Positions 17,164 to 23,668 are shown, counted from the stretch's first letter. The stretch is DNA of 25,384 bases from CBDVBD01 sp965372135 (GCA_965372135.1 CBDVBD010000029.1:1-25384); one strand, 5' to 3'. Notes: generated by a model from the sequence alone, not told the origin. A program made the numbers and translations.

Positions 17164-17205
17164 CCGCCAGGTTTCAATCGGGCAACTGCCGGAGTAACCT
17201 GGCGG
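17164..17205 (+). repeat. Stem-loop repeat C, copy 1
   Basis: CCGCCAGGTT (17164-17173) pairs perfectly over 10 bp with AACCTGGCGG (17196-17205). The 22-nt loop contains a second small hairpin (CGGGC/GCCG around AACT). The copy at 19760 has the same outer stem but a 13-nt loop. Confidence 0.8.
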
Positions 17206-17215
17206 ATAAAGAATT

Positions 17216-17231
17216 GCACCACAATGATGGC
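17216..17231 (+). repeat. Partial copy of repeat A, left arm only
   Basis: GCACCACAATGATGGC matches 4055-4070 at 15 of 16 positions. It is the left arm of hairpin 1 followed by ATGGC, without a right arm. It lies about 40 nt before the full copy, as does the partial copy at 4044. Confidence 0.6.
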
Positions 17232-17264
17232 TTTCAATAAAAAAATTTACCATACCCTATTGAG

Positions 17265-17335
17265 ACAGCACCACAATTTATTGTGGTGTTAAGGGGCAAT
17301 ATACTTAAGAAACCATAACCGCTTCAGCGGTTTAC
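17265..17335 (+). repeat. Two-hairpin intergenic repeat A, copy 2
   Basis: Hairpin 1 arms are CACCACAA (17269-17276) and TTGTGGTG (17281-17288) around TTTA. Hairpin 2 is AACCGCTTCAGCGGTT at 17317-17332. The distance between hairpin starts is 48 nt, against 45 in the other two copies; the linker has diverged. This copy sits in the 314-bp gap before atpB (17110-17423), which holds no ORF. Confidence 0.85.
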
Positions 17336-17351
17336 CCTGTTAATCTTGTAG

Positions 17352-17384
17352 GTCGGGTTCCGAAGTGTAGCGAAGAAACCCGAC
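17352..17384 (+). repeat. Stem-loop repeat B, copy 1
   Basis: GTCGGGTT (17352-17359) pairs with AACCCGAC (17377-17384). The 17-nt loop reads CCGAAGTGTAGCGAAGA and shares its GTAGCG core with repeat C copy 2. It ends 39 nt before the atpB start. Confidence 0.85.
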
Positions 17385-17423
17385 AATTGTTCTGATGACA
17401 AACCTCATTTAGATAATTTCAGC

Positions 17424-18320
17424 ATGAAAAAAACCTGGAACATAATATTCATCGTCCTATTAACGGCTGGAATAGCCCTGTGTTGGGCATCGGATCCAAA
17501 AAGCCAGAGCACTACCGCAGACAAACACGATGAACATCATGAGGAATACGGGGTAGAGCAATCTCTGGAACATCACCTCTGTGATGCCACCTATGTGGAG
17601 TTCGTAGGGATGAAATTCAATCTGCCGGTACTCTTCTATGTGGGCGATACTCCCATTCCCCTGACCAAACACATGGTGTTCTGGGGGGTCGCTGGGCTGC
17701 TGTTGTTGTGGATGGGGTTAGCAAATGCCCGTAAAGTCGGCGGGATTCCTAAGGGCTTCGCCAACTTGTTGGAAGTCTTCGTGATCTTTATTCGCGACGA
17801 GGTGGTAATTCCTGCCATGGGTGAGGAAGACGGCAGGAAATGGCTGCCCTTTTTTCTAACCGTGTTTTTCTTTATCCTGATTTCCAACTTATTGGGGATG
17901 ATCCCCTGGGGGGTCAGCGCCACCGGCAACATTTCCATGACCGCTGGCATGGCAATCATCATCCTGATGGTGATGTTCGGTGCCGGAGTCGCCTACAACG
18001 GTCCCATCGGCTTCATGAAAGCTTTCATGCCCCCGGGTGTGCCGGTTTTCATACTACCCATACTGTTCCTCATTGAAATCATGGGGTTATTCGTTAAGGC
18101 GTTCGCCTTGTGCATGCGACTATTCGCTAATATGTTAGCGGGACACGCGGTGATCGCGGTGTTCCTGGTGCTGATAACGTCCATGATCATCGCACCCATT
18201 AGCGTATTGGGTGCCGTTGCCATCAGCATGTTGGAACTTTTCGTAGCATTCCTGCAGGCATACATCTTTACCATCTTATCAGCCACCTTCATCGGGATGG
18301 TCATACATCCATCTCATTGA
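17424..18320 (+). CDS. atpB: ATP synthase Fo subunit a
   Basis: A 298-aa membrane subunit forming the proton half-channels against the c-ring. Residues 1-22 look like a cleavable signal peptide, followed by a histidine-rich soluble stretch (DKHDEHHEE, about 33-41), an extension common in Bacteroidetes-type subunit a. The essential arginine is R232 in MRLFANMLAGH, and the conserved glutamine is Q278 in AFLQAYIF. Five or six further transmembrane helices match the family. There is no clear Shine-Dalgarno before the ATG. The gene is preceded by the 314-bp repeat-filled gap, so its expression could be set apart from atpZ-atpI. Confidence 0.96.
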   Translation: MKKTWNIIFIVLLTAGIALCWASDPKSQSTTADKHDEHHEEYGVEQSLEHHLCDATYVEFVGMKFNLPVLFYVGDTPIPLTKHMVFWGVAGLLLLWMGLANARKVGGIPKGFANLLEVFVIFIRDEVVIPAMGEEDGRKWLPFFLTVFFFILISNLLGMIPWGVSATGNISMTAGMAIIILMVMFGAGVAYNGPIGFMKAFMPPGVPVFILPILFLIEIMGLFVKAFALCMRLFANMLAGHAVIAVFLVLITSMIIAPISVLGAVAISMLELFVAFLQAYIFTILSATFIGMVIHPSH

Positions 18321-18384
18321 TGATATTCTAAAAAAACAAACAGTAAGCAATCAATAAAATTAATAGATAACTGAAATCCAAATC

Positions 18385-18390
18385 GGAGGT
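18385..18390 (+). promoter_or_regulatory. Strong ribosome-binding site of atpE
   Basis: GGAGGT lies 6 nt before the atpE ATG, a near-ideal Shine-Dalgarno. Many neighbours (atpB, atpG, atpI) have none. Subunit c is needed in about 10 or more copies per enzyme, so strong initiation here fits the stoichiometry. Confidence 0.75.
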
Positions 18391-18396
18391 ACACAG

Positions 18397-18633
18397 ATGG
18401 ACGCAGTGAGCACCATTGGTGTCATGGGATGTGGTATTGGCGCGGGTTTAACGGTGTTAGGTGCCGGTCTCGGAATCGGTAGAATCGCAGGGCAAGCTAT
18501 GGACGGAATTGCCCGTCAACCGGAAGCGGCAGGGAAGATTCAAACCGCCATGTTGATTGCCGCAGCACTGATCGAGGGTGTATCCTTTTTCTCCCTGGTA
18601 GTGTGTCTGATCATCTCCGCCAAAGGATTCTAA
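18397..18633 (+). CDS. atpE: ATP synthase Fo subunit c (c-ring)
   Basis: A 78-aa hairpin proteolipid. Helix 1 carries the glycine motif GAGLGIG (22-28), the polar loop is RQPEA (40-44), and the ion-carrying carboxylate is E60 in helix 2 (ALIEGVSFF). Aligned to the sodium-type Ilyobacter c subunit by the loop, the position of Q32 is isoleucine (I27), S66 is glycine (G61) and Y70 is phenylalanine (F65). The sodium ligands are therefore missing and a proton-coupled ring is predicted. The gap of 76 nt upstream is A-rich, with no element beyond the ribosome-binding site. Confidence 0.96.
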   Translation: MDAVSTIGVMGCGIGAGLTVLGAGLGIGRIAGQAMDGIARQPEAAGKIQTAMLIAAALIEGVSFFSLVVCLIISAKGF

Positions 18634-18648
18634 CGAGAGAAAACGACT

Positions 18649-19173
18649 ATGGAATTCCATTTGACGGACATAATTATGCCCCGTCCCGGATCCATGCTGT
18701 GGACCATTATCTCGTTTCTGATCCTGCTGGTTGTCCTGCGGAAATGGGCATGGGGACCGATCGTTACCGCCTTAGAAAAACGCGAACAGACCATTAAAGA
18801 CGATCTGGATGGAGCCCGTGAAGAGCATGAAAAAGCGGAACAGCTTCGTCAGGAGTACCAGGAAAACTTAGCCGGTGCCCGGAAAGAAGCTAATCAAATC
18901 GTACAGGATGCCCGACGGGCTGCAGAGGGAGTCAAAGACTCCACTATCCGCGAAACGAAGGATATAGCCCGAAACACCATCGAAAAAGCCAAGCAGGAAA
19001 TTGAAGCGGAAAAGGTCCGTGTGTCCCAGGAATTGAAAACGGAAGTGGCGACACTGGTTGCTGATACCGTCAAACAAATCCTGAAACGTGGATTAACCAC
19101 GGAAGACCAGCAGCGGATTATCACGGCGGGACTGGAAGAACTGAATAATGTCAGTGGCAATGGCAAAGAGTAG
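18649..19173 (+). CDS. atpF: ATP synthase Fo subunit b
   Basis: A 174-aa peripheral-stalk subunit with one N-terminal transmembrane helix (about 15-31, SMLWTIISFLILLVVLR) and a long charged alpha-helical dimerisation region to about residue 150. The typical segment RKWAWGPIVTALEKREQTI follows the membrane helix. Only one b gene is present, so a homodimeric stalk is expected. It starts 15 nt after atpE with a weak GAGAG site. Confidence 0.93.
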   Translation: MEFHLTDIIMPRPGSMLWTIISFLILLVVLRKWAWGPIVTALEKREQTIKDDLDGAREEHEKAEQLRQEYQENLAGARKEANQIVQDARRAAEGVKDSTIRETKDIARNTIEKAKQEIEAEKVRVSQELKTEVATLVADTVKQILKRGLTTEDQQRIITAGLEELNNVSGNGKE

Positions 19174-19184
19174 CGGAGGACAGC

Positions 19185-19724
19185 GTGCACTTTAGCGACA
19201 CACTGGTAAAGCGTTACGTGGGTGCGTTATTCGCCGTGGCGCGCGAGCAGGATCTGGTTGACTCAATCTATAACTTGTTGGAAATGCTGGATCAGGCATT
19301 CCGGCAAGTTCCCGGCCTATCTGGATTCATCCATAGCCCTAAAGTGCCGATCTCCCGAAAAATCGAAATACTCGAAACCATCGTAAGAACCGATGCTCCC
19401 GATTTCTTAAAGCGGTTTTTTCAGCTGGTGCTGAATAAAAACCGGGAAGCAATCCTTCCCGCCGTGTTCCAGGCATTCCACCGGTTCCGGGAAAAGGAAC
19501 TTGGTCGAGTACAGGTGCTAGTTACTACAGCCGTAAAGGTTACGCAGGATTTGAAAACCGCTATCACACGAGGTGTGTCAAGTCTTACTGATAAAACACC
19601 GGTAATTACTTGGGAGGTAAATCCCATGTTGATAGGTGGATATCGCATCTTGATTGAAAACCGTTGCTATGACTTCAGCCTTATTCGGCAGATCAACAAT
19701 CTGCAAAAACAGTTGACCCGGTAA
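19185..19724 (+). CDS. atpH: ATP synthase F1 subunit delta
   Basis: A 179-aa OSCP/delta subunit linking the top of F1 to the b stalk. The N-terminal helical bundle starts LVKRYVGALFAVAREQ. The C-terminal signature is VNPMLIGGYRILIENRCYDFS, matching the family's IGG-hRh pattern. Start is GTG at 19185, with GGAGG at 19175-19179, 11 nt after atpF. A 212-bp repeat-bearing gap follows. Confidence 0.93.
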   Translation: MHFSDTLVKRYVGALFAVAREQDLVDSIYNLLEMLDQAFRQVPGLSGFIHSPKVPISRKIEILETIVRTDAPDFLKRFFQLVLNKNREAILPAVFQAFHRFREKELGRVQVLVTTAVKVTQDLKTAITRGVSSLTDKTPVITWEVNPMLIGGYRILIENRCYDFSLIRQINNLQKQLTR

Positions 19725-19759
19725 CACCACCGGATTGATAAATCGCATGGCACTGGTTT

Positions 19760-19792
19760 CCGCCAGGTTTCAAGCGTAGCGTAACCTGGCGG
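19760..19792 (+). repeat. Stem-loop repeat C, copy 2
   Basis: CCGCCAGGTT (19760-19769) pairs with AACCTGGCGG (19783-19792) around the 13-nt loop TCAAGCGTAGCGT. The outer stem is identical to copy 1 at 17164, but the apical hairpin is replaced by the short GTAGCG loop. Confidence 0.85.
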
Positions 19793-19799
19793 GTAGGAA

Positions 19800-19866
19800 T
19801 AGCACCACAATTTATTGTGGTGCTAATAAGGAACTAACACACACCCTAACCGCTTTAGCGGTTTCC
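19800..19866 (+). repeat. Two-hairpin intergenic repeat A, copy 3
   Basis: Hairpin 1 has an 11-bp perfect stem: TAGCACCACAA (19800-19810) and TTGTGGTGCTA (19815-19825) around TTTA. Hairpin 2 is AACCGCTTTAGCGGTT at 19848-19863. It fills the atpH/atpA gap (19725-19936) directly after repeat C. The gap contains no ORF. Confidence 0.87.
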
Positions 19867-19870
19867 CCTT

Positions 19871-19885
19871 TTATGGTTTCCATAA
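19871..19885 (+). other. Small stem-loop in the atpA leader
   Basis: TTATGG (19871-19876) pairs with CCATAA (19880-19885) around TTT. It lies just after repeat A copy 3 and has no counterpart at the other copies. It could be chance. The atpA ribosome-binding site, AAGGA, is about 40 nt further on. Confidence 0.35.
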
Positions 19886-19936
19886 GCAGACATAAAAAAG
19901 CAATAAAGTAATCTGAGCATATCCTAAGGATGTCTT

Positions 19937-21484
19937 ATGCAACTTAGACCGGAAGAAATTACGTCGATTCTGAAACAGCAGATCGAGGGATTCGAAGCCG
20001 GCGTCGATGTGGAAGACGTTGGTCGCGTCATTTATGTCGGCGACGGTATCGCCCGCGTGTATGGACTGGAAAGCTGTATGGCTATGGAGCTGGTCGAATT
20101 CCCCGGCGGCGTATTCGGAATGGCGTTAAACCTGGAAGAAGACAATGTCGGTTGCGCCTTGTTCGGCAGCGACGCTGGTATCAAAGAAGGCGACGAAGTA
20201 CGCCGTACCGGGCGTGTGGTGGAAGTACCGGTGGGCGATGCGTTACTTGGCAGAGTAATCAATCCGTTAGGATTCCCCTTGGACGGGAAAGGACCCATCG
20301 AAACCGAACTGAGTAACCCCAGCGAGAAAAAGGCGCCTGGTGTGATTTATCGCCAACCGGTGAGTGAACCCTTGGAAACTGGCATTAAAGCCATCGATTC
20401 CATGATTCCCGTTGGACGGGGGCAGCGCGAACTCATCATCGGTGACCGCCAAACCGGCAAAACCGCTCTGGCGATCGACACCATTATCAACCAACGTGGC
20501 GGTGACATGGTATGTATATATGTTGCCATCGGACAAAAAGGTTCCACCATTGCCCAAATCGTGAAAACCCTGGAAGATCACGGTGCAATGGAGCACAGCA
20601 TCATTGTATCCTCAACCGCAGTAGAGCCGGCTCCTATCCAGTACTTAGCGCCTTTCTCCGGTGCCGCCATCGGCGAATATTTCCGAGACAACGGTCGCCA
20701 TGCCCTGTGCGTTTATGACGACCTCACCAAACACGCTTGGGCGTACCGGCAGCTATCGCTGCTCCTTAGACGTCCCCCGGGTCGCGAAGCCTATCCCGGC
20801 GACATCTTTAACCTCCATTCCCGATTGTTGGAGAGAGCGGCGAAAATGTCCGACAATCCCCAAGTGGCAGCCATGGCGGGATGTTCCGCACCCGGTGGCA
20901 GTTTGACAGCCTTGCCCATTATCGAAACCCAGGCGGGCGACGTATCAGCCTACATCCCCACCAACGTCATCTCCATTACCGATGGTCAGATCTTCCTGGA
21001 GAATGAATTATTCTATTCCGGTGTCCGACCGGCTATCAATGTTGGTATTTCCGTTAGCCGTGTTGGTGGTAATGCACAAACACGAGCCATGCGACAGGTG
21101 GCGGGATCCCTGCGCTTAGACCTTGCACAGTATCGCGAATTAGCTGCCTTCGCCCAGTTCGGTTCCGAACTGGACAAAGCCACTCAAGCCCAGTTGACCC
21201 GAGGCGAGCGCCTGGTCGAAATCCTTAAACAAGGATTGTACGCCCCCTGGTCCCAAGAGAACCAGGTCGCTATCTTATTCGCGGGAACTAAAGGTTACAT
21301 CGATGGAATCCCCATCAAACAGGTCAGACGCTACCAGTCTGAATTTGTAGCCTTCATGGAAAACTCCAAAACCGACATCCTTACCGCCATCAAAACAGAA
21401 AAGAAACTCAGCGAGGACTTGGAAACCAAACTTCACGAAGCCTGCAAAGAGTTCAACGGAATATTCCAAATTGAAGATGCATAG
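19937..21484 (+). CDS. atpA: ATP synthase F1 subunit alpha
   Basis: A 515-aa F1 alpha subunit with non-catalytic nucleotide sites. The beta-barrel domain is about 25-95, Walker A GDRQTGKT is at 169-176, and the arginine finger completing the beta catalytic site is R375 in ISVSRVGG. The C-terminal helical domain is complete. Length is normal. AAGGA about 6-10 nt before the ATG serves as the ribosome-binding site. The repeat-filled 212-bp gap upstream separates it from atpH. Confidence 0.98.
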   Translation: MQLRPEEITSILKQQIEGFEAGVDVEDVGRVIYVGDGIARVYGLESCMAMELVEFPGGVFGMALNLEEDNVGCALFGSDAGIKEGDEVRRTGRVVEVPVGDALLGRVINPLGFPLDGKGPIETELSNPSEKKAPGVIYRQPVSEPLETGIKAIDSMIPVGRGQRELIIGDRQTGKTALAIDTIINQRGGDMVCIYVAIGQKGSTIAQIVKTLEDHGAMEHSIIVSSTAVEPAPIQYLAPFSGAAIGEYFRDNGRHALCVYDDLTKHAWAYRQLSLLLRRPPGREAYPGDIFNLHSRLLERAAKMSDNPQVAAMAGCSAPGGSLTALPIIETQAGDVSAYIPTNVISITDGQIFLENELFYSGVRPAINVGISVSRVGGNAQTRAMRQVAGSLRLDLAQYRELAAFAQFGSELDKATQAQLTRGERLVEILKQGLYAPWSQENQVAILFAGTKGYIDGIPIKQVRRYQSEFVAFMENSKTDILTAIKTEKKLSEDLETKLHEACKEFNGIFQIEDA

Positions 21485-21534
21485 GTCGGGTTCTGAATGA
21501 ATCCCGATATGTCGGGATGAATGAAAAATCCGAC
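21485..21534 (+). repeat. Stem-loop repeat B, copy 2, with inserted hairpin
   Basis: GTCGGGTT (21485-21492) pairs with AATCCGAC (21527-21534), with one G-T pair. The apical part contains a second hairpin, ATCCCGA (21501-21507) and TCGGGAT (21512-21518) around TATG. It begins at the base after the atpA stop codon and ends 25 nt before atpG. Confidence 0.8.
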
Positions 21535-21559
21535 ACACAATTAATAGCTATTATACGAT

Positions 21560-22414
21560 ATGCCATCATTAAAGCAAATAAGACGCCGGATCGCATCGGT
21601 AACATCCACTCAGCAGATTACCAAAGCCATGAAAATGGTGGCGGCCGCCAAACTGCGTAGAGCCCAGGAAAACATAATAAAAGCAAGACCATATTCCCTG
21701 AAGCTGCGCGATGTAATCCGCGATTTGGCTGCCCACACTGACCGGGACCGTCACCCCCTGTTGGCAATGCGGGAACCGGAACGTTTAGGCATCGTTGTGG
21801 TCACCGCCGACCGTGGCTTATGCGGATCCTTCAATACCAACATCATTCGGGAAGCCACCAAAGTCATTGAATCCCATGGAACTGATCAAATACAGCTAGT
21901 TACCATCGGTCGGAAAGGCACGGACTTCTTCCGCAAACGGGGATACGACATCATCCAACGCCACATTGATATCTCCCGGCATTTGCACTTCGGAAACGCC
22001 ATAACAATCGGGGAAGCCTTGATAGACCTGTATGTCCGCCAAGAACTCGACCGGGTATATCTGGTCTATAACGAATTCAAATCCGCCGTCCAGCAATTTG
22101 TGATTTCCGAACAATTGCTGCCCGTGATTCCGGAAACCCCGGTGGAGGGCTTCAGTACCGATTTTATCTATGAACCCAGTGCCGCTGTGGTTTTGGATGG
22201 TATCTTGCCCAGGTATATCAATATCCAACTGTGGCGCAGCTTGTTGGAATCCAACGCCGCTGAACATGGTGCCCGGATGACGGCAATGGAGGCTGCTACC
22301 GAAAACGCCGAAGAAATGATCAGCAATTTGACACTGCATTACAACAAAGCGCGTCAAGCCACCATCACCAAGGAACTGCTGGAAGTCGTGTCCGGCGCCG
22401 AAGGATTACGTTAA
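21560..22414 (+). CDS. atpG: ATP synthase F1 subunit gamma
   Basis: A 284-aa rotor-shaft subunit. The N-terminal coiled-coil helix reads IRRRIASVTSTQQITKAMKMVAAAKLRRAQ, followed by TADRGLCGSFN in the Rossmann-like domain. The C-terminal helix ends RQATITKELLEVVSGAEGL, the family signature. The start ATG at 21560 has no Shine-Dalgarno. After it come three genes unrelated to ATP synthase before atpD. Confidence 0.96.
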   Translation: MPSLKQIRRRIASVTSTQQITKAMKMVAAAKLRRAQENIIKARPYSLKLRDVIRDLAAHTDRDRHPLLAMREPERLGIVVVTADRGLCGSFNTNIIREATKVIESHGTDQIQLVTIGRKGTDFFRKRGYDIIQRHIDISRHLHFGNAITIGEALIDLYVRQELDRVYLVYNEFKSAVQQFVISEQLLPVIPETPVEGFSTDFIYEPSAAVVLDGILPRYINIQLWRSLLESNAAEHGARMTAMEAATENAEEMISNLTLHYNKARQATITKELLEVVSGAEGLR

Positions 22415-22443
22415 TAATTTCAACATACCATTGACTGAATATC

Positions 22444-22665
22444 ATGAGCTGCTATTTCCGGCACATTAAAGACATCTTCGAATTCGCTGGCATAGAGGTC
22501 ACTCCCAAAAACAAAAAGGAAATCGACCGCAACATCCACGAACTCGTTGCAGTGGATTATAAACAGTGTTCCCCCACATGGAAAGCTCTAAAAGTGGAGA
22601 TCGCGGCCCAGGAAGGCGGTCGCGAAGCATTCGCTAAGAAGCTGAAAACCAAATTGAACATATAA
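22444..22665 (+). CDS. Conserved small protein of unknown function
   Basis: A 73-aa protein beginning MSCYFRHIKDIFEFAGIEVT, with charged, helical-looking content, a Cys at position 3 and another in KQCSPTW. It resembles a small uncharacterised family I recall from archaea and some bacteria (MSCYFRH...IEVTP.NKK.ID..IH), but no function is known to me. No transmembrane segment or signal peptide. It begins 29 nt after atpG and is followed by the cupin gene, all in the same direction, so it likely shares the operon. Confidence 0.7.
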   Translation: MSCYFRHIKDIFEFAGIEVTPKNKKEIDRNIHELVAVDYKQCSPTWKALKVEIAAQEGGREAFAKKLKTKLNI

Positions 22666-22698
22666 GCTATCTGCAATTGACGATCAAAGAGGGATCCA

Positions 22699-23055
22699 AT
22701 GCCGGCACATGGAATCAAATATGGAGCTGTTGACGATATCCCCTGGGAACCGCATCCGGTACTCCCAGGTGTTAAAGTCAAAAAAATCTATACAGTCGAA
22801 GACAATATTGGCATATCAAGCTTCCTGGCTTGTATCGAAAAAGGGCAAAGAACCGACATCCATATACATGAAAATTCCGACGATATCCTGTATGTGTTGG
22901 AGGGAACCGGAAAAATGTTTCTGGAGGACATTGGCGAGATAGACCTTAAACCGGGCTCCTATGTCCGCGCACCCAAAGGCATAAAACACGGAATCGTGGA
23001 GGTCGGCGACCAAGACCTAATACTTCTCGAAGTCTTCCACCCTGAGTTTTTCTAA
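22699..23055 (+). CDS. Small single-domain cupin protein
   Basis: A 118-aa beta-barrel cupin. Motif 1 gives H55 and H57 in DIHIHENSDD, with D62 where glutamate is usual, followed by ILYVLEGTG. Motif 2 is PGSYVRAPKGIKHGI with H97. Metal binding is plausible with an Asp substitution. Small cupins cover isomerases, dioxygenases and regulators, and the substrate cannot be read. Start is ATG 22699 with GAGGG about 5-9 nt upstream. It lies between the 73-aa gene and the DinB-like gene inside the atp locus. Confidence 0.88.
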   Translation: MPAHGIKYGAVDDIPWEPHPVLPGVKVKKIYTVEDNIGISSFLACIEKGQRTDIHIHENSDDILYVLEGTGKMFLEDIGEIDLKPGSYVRAPKGIKHGIVEVGDQDLILLEVFHPEFF

Positions 23056-23094
23056 ATAAGTTGACCAATTAATCATTATTGATAGGTGATTAAC

Positions 23095-23586
23095 ATGACC
23101 TGGAGTGAATACTTAGCCGCACAATTGGATCGATCCCGTGAAATCAGTCTGTATGTCATCCAGGATTTCGAAGAAGACGACTTTTACCAAAAGATCGAGC
23201 ATGTCAATCCCGGCATCTGGACGCTGGGACACATGGCGGGAAGCGAGCCCGGCATTGTATATACAGCACTGAACGAGCCCATTCCACGACCGGAATCTTG
23301 GTCGGAATATTTCAACATCGGCGCCAAGTTGCTCGATGACTTGCACCAATATCCACCCCTGTCCGAGGTTCGGCAGGTATTGGAAGAAGGGCATCTAAAA
23401 ACCCAAGAGCGAATCAAACAGATGTCGGAGGCGGACTTAAACGCACCGGCACACCCCGATATGCAGGTGTTCCCCTGGCTGAAGACGATTCGTGATGCCA
23501 TCAGTCTGGCATTAATCCACGAATCCAACCACGGTGGACAACTCATCTGGCTGCGAAAATTACTGGGAAAACCCGGTCTTTTCTAA
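23095..23586 (+). CDS. DinB/YfiT-like four-helix-bundle protein
   Basis: A 163-aa putative metal-binding protein of the DinB-like superfamily, with histidines H46 (TLGHMAG), H142 and H146 (ALIHESNHGGQL) in the expected triad positions. Family members include thiol transferases (bacillithiol, mycothiol) and uncharacterised stress-linked proteins. This one's substrate is unknown. The start is set at ATG 23095, since AGGTGA (23085-23090) is well placed; a GTG three codons earlier (23086) lies inside that site. It is the last of the three insert genes before atpD. Confidence 0.85.
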   Translation: MTWSEYLAAQLDRSREISLYVIQDFEEDDFYQKIEHVNPGIWTLGHMAGSEPGIVYTALNEPIPRPESWSEYFNIGAKLLDDLHQYPPLSEVRQVLEEGHLKTQERIKQMSEADLNAPAHPDMQVFPWLKTIRDAISLALIHESNHGGQLIWLRKLLGKPGLF

Positions 23587-23596
23587 ATAATTATAA

Positions 23597-23642
23597 GTCG
23601 GGTTCCGAAGCGGAATACGTGTATTCTGCGCAGAAACCCGAC
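23597..23642 (+). repeat. Stem-loop repeat B, copy 3, with inserted hairpin
   Basis: GTCGGGTT (23597-23604) pairs with AACCCGAC (23635-23642). The flanking CCGAAG and AGA match copy 1, but the middle is replaced by a hairpin: GAATAC (23613-23618) and GTATTC (23621-23626). It lies 27 nt before the atpD start. Confidence 0.87.
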
Positions 23643-23645
23643 AAT

Positions 23646-23656
23646 CCTAACCGCTT
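23646..23656 (+). repeat. Possible remnant of repeat A hairpin 2
   Basis: CCTAACCGCTT matches the left part of hairpin 2 in copies 1 and 3, including the two bases before the stem. The right arm is absent. At 11 nt the match could be chance, but it sits directly after repeat B and before the atpD ribosome-binding site (GGAG, 23659-23662). Confidence 0.4.
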
Positions 23657-23668
23657 GTGGAGAACTCG

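Noticed and set aside
23657..23668. GTG 23657 as the atpD start
   Set aside because: The GGAG ribosome-binding site overlaps the first codons from this GTG and is correctly spaced for ATG 23669, giving the usual beta N-terminus.
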